Origin: Ruminococcus sp.
GTDB lineage: Bacteria; Bacillota; Clostridia; Oscillospirales; Ruminococcaceae
Direction of reading: 5' to 3'
DNA length: 42,737 nucleotides
Assembly: GCA_023665505.1 (NCBI GenBank)
Contig: JAMPDU010000009.1
Location: forward strand, 1-42,737
Under the pieces are notes generated by a model. It had not been told where the DNA came from, ran no database searches, and saw nothing but the letters and a program-made list of their open reading frames with translations. Both the position numbers and the translations under genes were made by a program. Numbering within the stretch: position 1 is the stretch's first letter; each line of letters opens with the position of its first letter. Of the stretch, positions 23,044 to 29,938 are shown in pieces.

Positions 23044-23902
23044 ACACCCGTCCTATAACGAAATAAATCGGTTAAAGCAAATATGGCTCGAGGGTTTTCC
23101 CGACGACGGGGAGGGATACTGCGACTTTTATTTTGAAAAATATTTCCGTCCCGAAAGATGTTTTGCGGTGTACAATGAATTTGAAATCGAGTCGGCGGTC
23201 CATTGGTTTGAGGCGTACCGCAAAGGCTCGGACGGAAATAAATATAAATTTATTTTTCCCTACGCGGGCGCAACTTTAAAAAAATACAGAGGACATAAAA
23301 ATCTGCAATTTATGATCGAGGGCTGCGATAATTTTTCAAAGAAAAACGGTTACGCCGGAATGGTTTTCGCAGCGGCGGACGAATTGGTGTATTTGTACGA
23401 TAAATGGGGCTACAGCAGGATTTCAAGGCTTAATACGTACACCTTTGACGTAAGCCGCCGCAGTGAAATTTTAAATTGGAAAATCTGTCCCTTTGAAAAA
23501 TTTAAAATTATGAGAAATAATTTTCTCGGCAAAATCGGGAACTGTTTTTATTGGTGCGGCGACGCCGAAAAATATATGTACGACGACGTTTTTACAAAAG
23601 GAAAAATTCTTTTCTGCGAATATAACAATACCGAATATTTCGCGGTCTGTACAATGGAAAAAAACTGCCTTATTATACGCGAAACAGATTTCCCCCTTGA
23701 CAATTCGGAGCTTTTGACCGAAAGCGTTTGCGGGCATTTTAATTATTTCGGCAGGGTGAGTATTTATACTCATAAAAAGAATTTGCAGCCCGCGGGCGAA
23801 TATGTTTTCGAGGATATTTATTACGGTCACTATGGGCTTAATTTTAATTTCCCCGGCAGCGAACGGCTCGGTTCAGCGTACATAAATTTAATTGCGGATT
23901 AA
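23030..23902 (+). CDS. GNAT-like acyltransferase, last gene of the cluster
   Basis: The longest frame begins at TTG 23015, but that codon is part of the TTGGAGG ribosome-binding site; ATG 23030 is the better start, giving 290 residues and a 14-bp overlap with the MFS gene. The protein looks like a two-lobed GNAT related to the Eis-like group: LKQIWLEGFPDDGEGYCDFYF at the start, an AGATLKKYRGHKNLQFMIEG loop at the pantetheine site, AADELVYLYDKWGYSRISRL, and a C-terminal degenerate half. It lacks a clear R-x-x-G-x-G but has KYRGHK in its place. It may be a second acyl transfer or acetylation (self-protection) step. It is probably the end of the operon, since a hairpin and a convergent gene follow. 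Confidence 0.65.
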   Translation: MRTLKHPSYNEINRLKQIWLEGFPDDGEGYCDFYFEKYFRPERCFAVYNEFEIESAVHWFEAYRKGSDGNKYKFIFPYAGATLKKYRGHKNLQFMIEGCDNFSKKNGYAGMVFAAADELVYLYDKWGYSRISRLNTYTFDVSRRSEILNWKICPFEKFKIMRNNFLGKIGNCFYWCGDAEKYMYDDVFTKGKILFCEYNNTEYFAVCTMEKNCLIIRETDFPLDNSELLTESVCGHFNYFGRVSIYTHKKNLQPAGEYVFEDIYYGHYGLNFNFPGSERLGSAYINLIAD

Positions 23903-23921
23903 ATTTCAAGCCGAAAAATAA

Positions 23922-23955
23922 AGACGCGCAAATTTTTCTTTACGCGCCGGTTTAT
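23922..23955. terminator. Weak bidirectional terminator between convergent genes
   Basis: ACGCGCAAA and TTTACGCG can form an imperfect stem (one C/A mismatch) over a short T-rich loop, followed on the plus strand by TTTATTTTATTTTATT and on the minus strand by TCTTTATTTTTC. It lies between the converging GNAT and diguanylate cyclase genes, overlapping no more than the intergenic gap of 54 bp. Confidence 0.4.
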
Positions 23956-23956
23956 T

Positions 23957-25555
23957 TTATTTTATTCCCTCTCGCACAACCTTGCTGTACACCTTATATG
24001 TGGCTTTTCCCGAATTTTTCGCGCAGTACAGCGCGCTGTCGCTGTTCACCATAAGCTTTTCGATGTCGTGCTCTCCCGATTCTATAACCGCGTAGGAAAC
24101 CCCCGCGCTTGCCGCCATAAGCGAAAATTCGCCGCGCCCCTTGTAAAATTCGCAAAGCGCGGAAAGCAGCTTTGCCGTAACGCTTTCAAGCTCCTCCTCG
24201 GAGCGCGCGCCGCTTATTACCACAAGAAATTCGTCGCCGCCAAGCCGCGCGATAAAGTCGTCGGGGAAACACTTTTTCAAAATCGCCGACGTTTCCGTCA
24301 AAGCCTCGTCGCCAATCTGATGACCGTACGTGTCGTTCACCGCCTTGAAATTGTCAAGGTCTATGGTAATCAGCGAGAGCTGCGGCTCGCTTTTAACCGT
24401 TTCAAGATACGAGAAAAGGCTGCGCCTGTTATTCAGACCCGTCATAAAATCGGTGTTGGCGTTTTGCAGGGTTTGATTTTCGTACGCCCTTTCAAGGGTA
24501 ACGTCGCGGAAAATATTCAGCGACCCGATGTTGTTGTCGAAAATGTCGATAATCGGCTGCTCGTTAAACACAAGCGTTTTTGAACCGTCGGCGGTGTCTT
24601 TGGTTATCTCCATGCAGCCGTCGGCGTTTACGGTGTGCTCGGCGAGAGCCTTTTCTTTCCAGTCCTCAAAATTTTCTCCGATAATACTGCCGTACTCGGG
24701 AAAATACCCGCTGAATTTCGAGTTGGTGCTGACCACGGCGTTCCGCGCGTCCGCGACGATAACGGCGTAGGGCATGCTTTCCAGCACCACGTCAAGCTCG
24801 TTGTTGGTGTTCTGAATATCGGTAACGTCACGGGCAATGCCGCATGTGCCGAAAATATTTCCGTCCCCGTCGATAAGGGGCGATTTGTACGTCTTAAACT
24901 GGCGCATGCCGCTTTTGGTTTTCACCTTTTCGTCGAACAGACAGGTTTTCCGCGCCTCCATAACGATGTCCTCCGACTCGAGGCAAACGTAGTCGCCCTG
25001 TTCGTATTCGCTTTTGGGTATATCCCATATGTAGTAATGCCCTTTTTTGTATATCTGCTGCTTTGTTTTCTCCACCGCCTTGCAGAACCCGTTGTTTACC
25101 ATAAGGTGCGCGCCGCGGTCGTCCTTAAACCACACAAGGTCGGGAATGCTGTCTATGGCGGTGTTGAGGCATATTTCCGTCCTGCGGCTGTCGGCGCGGA
25201 ACTTCATATTGTCCATAAGCCGCTTGAAATTTATTTTCAGCAATTTTTCGGCAAGGTTTTCATTTTTCGGCGCAATCCATATTTCGTCCGCTTTTTCAAG
25301 CTCCTCGGTACTTTCGGTATCGGCGGGAGCTATCAGCACGGTATGTTCCGCGTTAAATTCGGGGACAGCTCCGTTAAGCTCCGTCAGCACGGCAATCACC
25401 GCGCGGCAAGACGGCGGAAAGCCGCAGTTCTCCTCCGGGCGGAGACATGTCCTAAGCTCAAAAACGCTGTCCTCGGGCTGCGGGACGCTGCTCAGGACGT
25501 TTTCAAGCCTTTTATCGGAGCTTATAATATCAATTGAAAAACGGTTTAAGAACAT
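23957..25555 (-). CDS. Diguanylate cyclase with pseudo-receiver, two PAS and GGDEF domains
   Basis: The frame reaches 25585, but the second ATG at 25555 has GAGGTG eight bases upstream and gives 532 residues. Order: receiver-like domain without a phosphoacceptor set (1-115, ending DEIWIAPKNENLAEKLL), PAS (about 125-250, SIPDLVWFKDDRGAHLMVNN to GIARDVTDIQ), second PAS (about 255-365), GGDEF (about 370-532). The active site RLGGDEFLVV (near 439) and the metal-binding ITIDLDNFKAVNDTYGHQIG are intact, so it should make cyclic di-GMP. The allosteric RxxD site is absent (FPDD at that position). The pseudo-receiver and first PAS are clearly paralogous to those of the hybrid kinase at 37265. It is cytoplasmic, with no membrane segment. 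Confidence 0.92.
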   Translation of the reverse strand: MFLNRFSIDIISSDKRLENVLSSVPQPEDSVFELRTCLRPEENCGFPPSCRAVIAVLTELNGAVPEFNAEHTVLIAPADTESTEELEKADEIWIAPKNENLAEKLLKINFKRLMDNMKFRADSRRTEICLNTAIDSIPDLVWFKDDRGAHLMVNNGFCKAVEKTKQQIYKKGHYYIWDIPKSEYEQGDYVCLESEDIVMEARKTCLFDEKVKTKSGMRQFKTYKSPLIDGDGNIFGTCGIARDVTDIQNTNNELDVVLESMPYAVIVADARNAVVSTNSKFSGYFPEYGSIIGENFEDWKEKALAEHTVNADGCMEITKDTADGSKTLVFNEQPIIDIFDNNIGSLNIFRDVTLERAYENQTLQNANTDFMTGLNNRRSLFSYLETVKSEPQLSLITIDLDNFKAVNDTYGHQIGDEALTETSAILKKCFPDDFIARLGGDEFLVVISGARSEEELESVTAKLLSALCEFYKGRGEFSLMAASAGVSYAVIESGEHDIEKLMVNSDSALYCAKNSGKATYKVYSKVVREGIK

Positions 25556-25607
25556 GGGAAAACACCTCGTCTGAAAAACATACAATTAATACAGTTACTT
25601 AAAAATA

Positions 25608-25636
25608 ATTATACACCTGATTTACAAAAAATTCAA
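25608..25636 (-). promoter_or_regulatory. Promoter of the diguanylate cyclase gene
   Basis: On the minus strand TTGAAT (25636-25631), a 17-bp spacer and TATAAT (25613-25608) form a sigma-A promoter about 50 bp before the chosen start codon. A strong inverted repeat lies just upstream (25653-25679). Confidence 0.6.
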
Positions 25637-25652
25637 GAGTTATACTGAGTAT

Positions 25653-25679
25653 TATTTGTTAATTATGTATTAACAAATA
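25653..25679. promoter_or_regulatory. 11-bp inverted repeat, candidate operator
   Basis: TATTTGTTAAT and ATTAACAAATA are perfect 11-bp arms around a 5-bp TATGT centre. They lie 17 bp upstream of the -35 of the diguanylate cyclase promoter and about 115 bp before the HD gene promoter. The form is that of a dimeric regulator site. The regulator is unknown. Confidence 0.5.
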
Positions 25680-25715
25680 TTGTCGGCACATGTTAATTAT
25701 TGTCTGAATATTCCT

Positions 25716-25735
25716 GTATTTTACAGGTAAAATAC
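25716..25735. promoter_or_regulatory. 20-bp palindrome, candidate operator
   Basis: GTATTTTAC-AG-GTAAAATAC is a perfect 9-bp inverted repeat with a 2-bp centre. An overlapping second palindrome, CCTGTA-TTT-TACAGG, spans 25713-25727. It lies 60 bp upstream of the -35 of the HD-domain gene promoter, between the two divergent genes. Binding factor unknown. Confidence 0.5.
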
Positions 25736-25795
25736 GGTTGATTATGGGTAATATTTCACATGCCCGTCAAGCATAAAAATATTTAACGCAGGTAT

Positions 25796-25824
25796 TTGAC
25801 ATTAAACCCAATTAATGCTATAAT
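25796..25824 (+). promoter_or_regulatory. Consensus sigma-A promoter for the HD-domain gene
   Basis: TTGACA (25796-25801), 17-bp spacer, TATAAT (25819-25824) with TGC directly before it (extended -10). The predicted leader to the start codon is about 110 nt. Confidence 0.85.
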
Positions 25825-25940
25825 TAAACGGAAGTTAAAATCCCTCAAAACGCGGCAATTTTTTGTAGGCAATCAAAATTGCGGCAAAACAAACGGCAGG
25901 CAGAGACGCGCTGGTGTTCGGAGCGGAGAGGAGAAAATTT

Positions 25941-26426
25941 ATGGATATTAACAAAGTAATTTTTGCGGCGATTGAGTACGACAAAGGCGACCCGCGGCGA
26001 ATTCAGCATTTTATTAAGGTGCATGAGTTTGCGAAAATAATTGCGGCTGCGGAAAATATTGACCCGTACTCTGCCGAAATTATCGAAACGGCGGCAATTC
26101 TGCACGACATAGGAATACACGAATGCGAACGGAAATACGGCTCGTGCGCGGGAAAATATCAGGAAAAAGAGGGCGCGCCCGTCGCGCGGGAAATACTGCT
26201 GTCCCTCGGCGCGGAGGAGCCGCTGATTGAACGGGTTTGCTTTCTTGTCGCGCACCACCACACTTATGAAAATGTAAATTCCGACGATTGGCAAATATTG
26301 ATAGAGGCGGATTTTTTGGTAAATATTTTCGAGGACGGCATGCAGTCCGACGCCGTAAAACAAATTGTTTCAAAAGTGTTCAGAACCGCGGCGGGGAAAC
26401 GTCTCGCGGAAACTTTGTACCTATAA
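25941..26426 (+). CDS. HD-domain metal-dependent phosphohydrolase
   Basis: The start is ATG 25941, seven bases after GGAGAGGAG, giving 161 residues. The HD signature is complete: H28 (FIKVHEFAKII), H55-D56 (ETAAILHDIGIH), a later HHH run (FLVAHHHTYENV) and Asp in LIEADFLVNIFEDG. HD proteins hydrolyse phosphoester bonds in nucleotides or related small molecules. The short single-domain form does not tell the substrate. The gene has its own strong promoter and terminator, so it is a one-gene unit, divergent from the cyclic di-GMP synthase. It is not an HD-GYP: the GYP motif is missing, so cyclic di-GMP hydrolysis is unlikely. Confidence 0.88.
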   Translation: MDINKVIFAAIEYDKGDPRRIQHFIKVHEFAKIIAAAENIDPYSAEIIETAAILHDIGIHECERKYGSCAGKYQEKEGAPVAREILLSLGAEEPLIERVCFLVAHHHTYENVNSDDWQILIEADFLVNIFEDGMQSDAVKQIVSKVFRTAAGKRLAETLYL

Positions 26427-26438
26427 AACACAAAACGC

Positions 26439-26470
26439 AAGCCGGCTTTAAAACCGGCTTATCGTTATTT
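26439..26470 (+). terminator. Terminator behind the HD-domain gene
   Basis: AAGCCGG (26439-26445) pairs with CCGGCTT (26454-26460) over an 8-nt loop, followed by ATCGTTATTTT. It begins 12 bp after the stop codon. Confidence 0.7.
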
Positions 26471-26514
26471 TGCGGCGCAAAATATTAAAAATGTGTAAAA
26501 AAATTACGCGCCTA

Positions 26515-26543
26515 TTGACAAAACTAAATGTAAGTAGTATACT
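26515..26543 (+). promoter_or_regulatory. Sigma-A promoter of the MacB-type ABC operon
   Basis: TTGACA (26515-26520), 17-bp spacer, TATACT (26538-26543). It drives a run of eight same-strand genes that ends at the terminator at 33441-33480. Candidate operators lie directly downstream. Confidence 0.8.
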
Positions 26544-26612
26544 AATATTGGGTTAGCTATTGCTAATATTGCAATGGCGTTTATTGCGGCATGAAGTTAG
26601 CTTAATCTAACT
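26542..26612. promoter_or_regulatory. Cluster of TTAG-type dyads at the ABC operon start
   Basis: Three linked elements lie at and after the start point: CTAATATTG as a direct repeat at 26542-26550 and 26563-26571 (21-bp period), the dyad TTAGC-TATT-GCTAA (26553-26566), and the dyad AGTTAG-CTTAAT-CTAACT (26595-26612). The last resembles half-sites of DtxR-type boxes (TTAGGTTAG/CTAACCTAA), though the spacing differs. The dyads suggest repressor control of the operon. Confidence 0.45.
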
Positions 26613-26633
26613 AAATTAAAGGGAGTGCGAAAT

Positions 26634-27131
26634 ATGGTTTGGAGCGCCGTTATTGCCGAAACGATAATTTTTATCGCGCTGTTTTCGGCGGCGGTGATAT
26701 TTTCGGCAATGAAAAATCCCGAGGCGGGCGCGCATAATTACCCTCCCGAAATCCGCGAGGAATATTTCAAAAAGCAGGGGCGGACGGAAACCGCGCCCCT
26801 CGGCAAAAAGGCTGTCGCTCAAAAGATTGCGACGGTAATTGTTTTCGCGGCAATTCTGACGGCAGGAGCAATTATCGCAGGCGCGGAAAGTTTTTTGGAC
26901 GGCTTTGTTTTCGGCTTTCTGCTTTTGGCGGCGGAGGGCGTTTGGGACACGTTTTTCATTGACTGGGTGCTGTTCGCAAAATGGAAAATATTCCGCCTGC
27001 CCGGCACGGAGCATATGGATAAAGAGTACGGTCAGAAACGGTTTCACGTCAAGGGAATGATTTTTCCCGGTCTGCTGTACGCGGCTGCGGTAGGCGCGCT
27101 TACGGGGCTTGGGACAATTCTGATAAAATAA
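26634..27131 (+). CDS. Small four-helix membrane protein (paralogue 1 of 3)
   Basis: ATG 26634 follows AAAGGGAG. The 165-residue protein has about four membrane helices (4-26, 63-80, 87-107, 140-162) and a conserved acidic/aromatic patch EGVWDTFFIDWVLFAKWKIF before the last helix. Two more genes of the same operon (32416 and 32937) share the length, helix layout and this Asp-x-x-x-Ile/Phe-Asp-Trp patch (AFDIIVLDWFLITKTKFF; WFDGIVIDEIWVRFDKFW). I do not recognise a named function. As the first gene of an ABC-exporter operon it may be an accessory or resistance factor. Confidence 0.65.
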   Translation: MVWSAVIAETIIFIALFSAAVIFSAMKNPEAGAHNYPPEIREEYFKKQGRTETAPLGKKAVAQKIATVIVFAAILTAGAIIAGAESFLDGFVFGFLLLAAEGVWDTFFIDWVLFAKWKIFRLPGTEHMDKEYGQKRFHVKGMIFPGLLYAAAVGALTGLGTILIK

Positions 27132-27148
27132 TTAAAAGAGTTGATTTT

Positions 27149-27841
27149 ATGGAAAAAAATTTACCCCAAATTAAATACAGCATTTTCGGAATTATCGGCA
27201 GCCTTTGTTTCGGTATCGGCGATTGGCTGCTTGGGCTGGTCGATACCGCGGCGGTGGAGGACGGCGCGTTTTACTACATTCGCGCAGGGCACGGCGCGGA
27301 TTACAGTACGGCAAAACTTGCGGTGGTTTTCGCCCTTGCAATGGTCGGTATGCTTTTTTTGCAGGCGGGACTTACCCGGGTTTCCGACATCGGCAAAACC
27401 GAAAAAACAAAGCGCGTTCTCGAATATATTCTGGGACTTTGCGCGGCGGCGTGTCCGATAATTCATTTTATCGTGGCGGCACAGGTTTTTATTTTTTCGC
27501 AGACCGATAAATTCGGCGGACGGGAGCTTGCGGTCACGCTTTCGGGCGGCTTTGCGGACGTTAGTACGGCGGCTTTTTACGGCGCGTATTTATTTGTTTT
27601 TGCGGGGTACTTAGCCGTACCTATTGCCATAATCGCGGGAAAAACTTACCTAAAAAAATCGGCGGCAATTTTCACCCCGTTAGTACCCATGACAATAATT
27701 TCCGAAGTGAGAGAAATGCTGCCCGACACGCCTTTTGCGTACGGATTATTCACATTTTGCATGAATTTCGGAATGATAGTTTGGTTTATTTATTTGATTT
27801 GCGCAAATAAAAAATTAAAAAGGAGCGCGGAAAATGGATAA
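27149..27841 (+). CDS. DUF6796-like multi-pass membrane protein (copy 1)
   Basis: The 230-residue protein has about seven hydrophobic helices, an N-terminal signature SLCFGIGDWLLGLVD and a C-terminal MLPDTPFAYGLFTFCMNFGM. The gene at 28531 is a diverged copy with MGSGDWLMMYGD and LLPDSPFRLGFTNGLMSESM at the same places. The pattern fits the uncharacterised clostridial DUF6796 group (named from memory). It begins 17 bp after the previous gene and overlaps the ATC-hydrolase-like gene by 8 bp. Function unknown; an integral membrane enzyme or transporter accessory is possible. Confidence 0.65.
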   Translation: MEKNLPQIKYSIFGIIGSLCFGIGDWLLGLVDTAAVEDGAFYYIRAGHGADYSTAKLAVVFALAMVGMLFLQAGLTRVSDIGKTEKTKRVLEYILGLCAAACPIIHFIVAAQVFIFSQTDKFGGRELAVTLSGGFADVSTAAFYGAYLFVFAGYLAVPIAIIAGKTYLKKSAAIFTPLVPMTIISEVREMLPDTPFAYGLFTFCMNFGMIVWFIYLICANKKLKRSAENG

Positions 27842-28496
27842 ATATTTAAAGGCGTTAAGACCCGCAATGGTAAAAATTCTGCGAAAAAAATACGGCGAAA
27901 AAGAGGTCGCAAAACGTCTTAAAAAAACCGAGCGGCTTTATTACAAATGGATACGCGAGGAGGGCGATTTGGGCGGCAGCGAAAATATAATGTCCTCGAA
28001 TATTTTTCTTTTTTACGGGACGTGCGCGTTTTATGAGGCGATTGACCGCGATTTCACAAAAGAGGATTTTGAAATTTTATACTACGACACACTGGCAAAG
28101 ACTTTTAAATTTATGAACCGAATTGATATGAACAAGCTTGAAAAGAAAAAATGGCTGATGAAACTTGCCTATAAATTCCTCGAAAAATTCAAAAATAAAA
28201 GCGATAAAAAACGGGGAAACGAGTGGGGCAACACTTGGAAAATCCGCGTAAATCCCAACAACCGCAAAAGGGGAATTGCCTTTTCTCTGGACAGCTGCCC
28301 GCTGTACGAATTCGCGCAAAAACACGGTTATATGGACGTTCTGCCGCTTTTGTGCAAATCCGACCACGCCATTGCAAACGCTTTTCACGCGAAACTGATA
28401 CGGCACAATATTCTTTCCGACGGCGACAAAACCTGCGAATACTGGTATGTTGGGGACAAATCTCCCGAGGCTTTGCGGGATAAAAATTCAAAATAA
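27834..28496 (+). CDS. L-2-amino-thiazoline-4-carboxylate hydrolase-like protein
   Basis: The 220-residue soluble protein matches the ATC-hydrolase-like family in its C-terminal half: SLDSCPLYEFAQKHGYMDVL, then LCKSDHAIANAFHAKLIRHN, then GDKTCEYWYVGD. The conserved Cys, Asp and His/Arg of these blocks are kept (Cys about 154 and 178, and the Cys in TCEYW). In Pseudomonas the named enzyme opens the thiazoline ring on the way to cysteine. In clostridia most relatives have unknown substrates and often sit near ABC transporters, as here. The start has AAAGGAG upstream and overlaps the previous stop. Family call moderately sure; substrate unknown. Confidence 0.7.
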   Translation: MDKYLKALRPAMVKILRKKYGEKEVAKRLKKTERLYYKWIREEGDLGGSENIMSSNIFLFYGTCAFYEAIDRDFTKEDFEILYYDTLAKTFKFMNRIDMNKLEKKKWLMKLAYKFLEKFKNKSDKKRGNEWGNTWKIRVNPNNRKRGIAFSLDSCPLYEFAQKHGYMDVLPLLCKSDHAIANAFHAKLIRHNILSDGDKTCEYWYVGDKSPEALRDKNSK

Positions 28497-28530
28497 ATTT
28501 TTAAAAAATTTTATTTGGGAGGAAATTAAA

Positions 28531-29208
28531 ATGCAAAAAATAAATAAAAAAATTATGACAATTTCGCTCATCTGCGGAATGATAGGCTGCGTTTTTATGG
28601 GCAGCGGCGACTGGCTTATGATGTACGGCGACACCGCTTACGGCGGCAATTTGACGTGGCTCACCGAGGGCGTGAAAAACATTCCCGACCGGAGAAATTC
28701 GCTTTCAATGCTTGTGTCGTTCCCCGCCATAATTTTTTACGGAATTGGTTTGTTTGCCATAGAAAAATTTATAAAAAAAGAAAACTGCAAAAAAATTTAT
28801 CATTATTTAACGGTTTTCGGTCTGACGCCTTGGCTGTGTCTGCACCTTTTTTACGTAATGATTTTGTACCTTTTCGCGTGGCTTAACGGCAGCGGTTACG
28901 AGGCGGTTTCCCTGCCCGCCTGCGAGGCTTTGTACGGGCATTTGAAATGGGTTATTTTCCTCAGCGAGGCGTTTATGCTGCCGCCTTTTTTGTACTGGTT
29001 TTATCTGCAAATTTCCGGGAAAACCCTTTTCCCGAAAGGCTTTGCGTTTACGAACGTGCTTGTGATTTATTTGCTTTTGCAAATTGTAAAAATGCTGCTC
29101 CCGGACAGTCCGTTCCGCCTCGGTTTTACCAACGGACTTATGAGCGAAAGTATGATTATTTGGTTCGGAATAATGCTTGTTTGGGTAAATTCCAAACGGG
29201 AAAAATAA
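28531..29208 (+). CDS. DUF6796-like multi-pass membrane protein (copy 2)
   Basis: The longest frame starts inside the upstream gene; ATG 28531, eight bases after GGGAGG, is the natural start and gives 225 residues. It has about seven membrane helices, the FMGSGDWLMMYGD signature near residue 25 and MLLPDSPFRLGFTNGLMSES near the end, so it is a diverged paralogue of the 27149 product. Two copies flank the ATC-hydrolase-like gene, which hints that the two membrane proteins pair or serve alternative partners. Function unknown. Confidence 0.65.
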   Translation: MQKINKKIMTISLICGMIGCVFMGSGDWLMMYGDTAYGGNLTWLTEGVKNIPDRRNSLSMLVSFPAIIFYGIGLFAIEKFIKKENCKKIYHYLTVFGLTPWLCLHLFYVMILYLFAWLNGSGYEAVSLPACEALYGHLKWVIFLSEAFMLPPFLYWFYLQISGKTLFPKGFAFTNVLVIYLLLQIVKMLLPDSPFRLGFTNGLMSESMIIWFGIMLVWVNSKREK

Positions 29209-29239
29209 AATTTTAATTTTTTGAAACGGAGGCAAAAAA

Positions 29240-29938
29240 ATGTTGGTTGAATTAAAAGATGTCGTTAAAATTTACGGCAGCGGCGAGGGCAAACAAACCG
29301 CCGTCGACCACGTAAATTTCACAATCGACGAGGGAGAATTTACGGTAATTCTCGGTCAGTCGGGAGCGGGAAAATCCACAATTTTAAATATGCTGGGCGG
29401 TATGGACACCCCCACCGAGGGCAGCGTTACCGTTGCGGGAAAAACCGTTTCCGCAATGAACGACAAGCAGTTGGGCGATTACCGCGCCGACACGGTTGGA
29501 TTTATTTTTCAGTTTTACAATCTGCTGCCGAGCCTTACCGCGTACGAAAATATCGCCCTCACAAAAAGCATTGTCAAGGGTGCGAAAGACGCGGACGAGC
29601 TTTTAAAAACGGTGGGACTTTCCCATTGCCGCAACAAATTCCCGTCACAAATGTCGGGGGGCGAGCAGCAGAGAGTTTCCATAGCGCGTGCGCTTGCGAA
29701 AAATCCGAAAATACTTTTGGGGGACGAACCCACGGGCGCGCTCGATTCCCAAACGGGAGTTATGGTTCTGGAACTCCTGCAAAAGCTGTGCAGAGACGAG
29801 GGAAAAACCGTAATTCTCGTCACCCACAACAGCGACATCGCCCGGTGCGCCGACAAGGTAATCCGTATGAAAAACGGAAAAATCAGAGAAATAAAAATTA
29901 ACGAAAATCCTCTTTCCGTGGGGGAGGTTGAGTGGTAA
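29240..29938 (+). CDS. MacB/LolD-type ABC transporter ATPase
   Basis: The 232-residue ATPase has Walker A GQSGAGKST (near 41), Q-loop FIFQFYNLLPSLTAYEN, signature MSGGEQQRVSIARALAKNP, Walker B ILLGDEPTGALDS and a switch His in VTHNSD. The LLPSLTAYEN and DEPTGALD patterns are typical of the MacB/LolD/BceA class, which powers mechanotransmission or peptide-resistance exporters rather than uptake. GGAGG lies eight bases upstream of the start. The permease gene overlaps its stop (TAATG). Confidence 0.93.
   Translation: MLVELKDVVKIYGSGEGKQTAVDHVNFTIDEGEFTVILGQSGAGKSTILNMLGGMDTPTEGSVTVAGKTVSAMNDKQLGDYRADTVGFIFQFYNLLPSLTAYENIALTKSIVKGAKDADELLKTVGLSHCRNKFPSQMSGGEQQRVSIARALAKNPKILLGDEPTGALDSQTGVMVLELLQKLCRDEGKTVILVTHNSDIARCADKVIRMKNGKIREIKINENPLSVGEVEW

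Noticed and set aside
24635-25537. Plus-strand frame (300 codons) opposite the diguanylate cyclase
   Set aside because: The opposite strand carries intact PAS and GGDEF motifs. This frame has no recognisable domain or start signal.
25941-26426. HD protein as a cyclic di-GMP phosphodiesterase partner of the divergent cyclase
   Set aside because: It has an HD motif but no GYP motif and is only 161 residues, so cyclic di-GMP hydrolysis is not supported.
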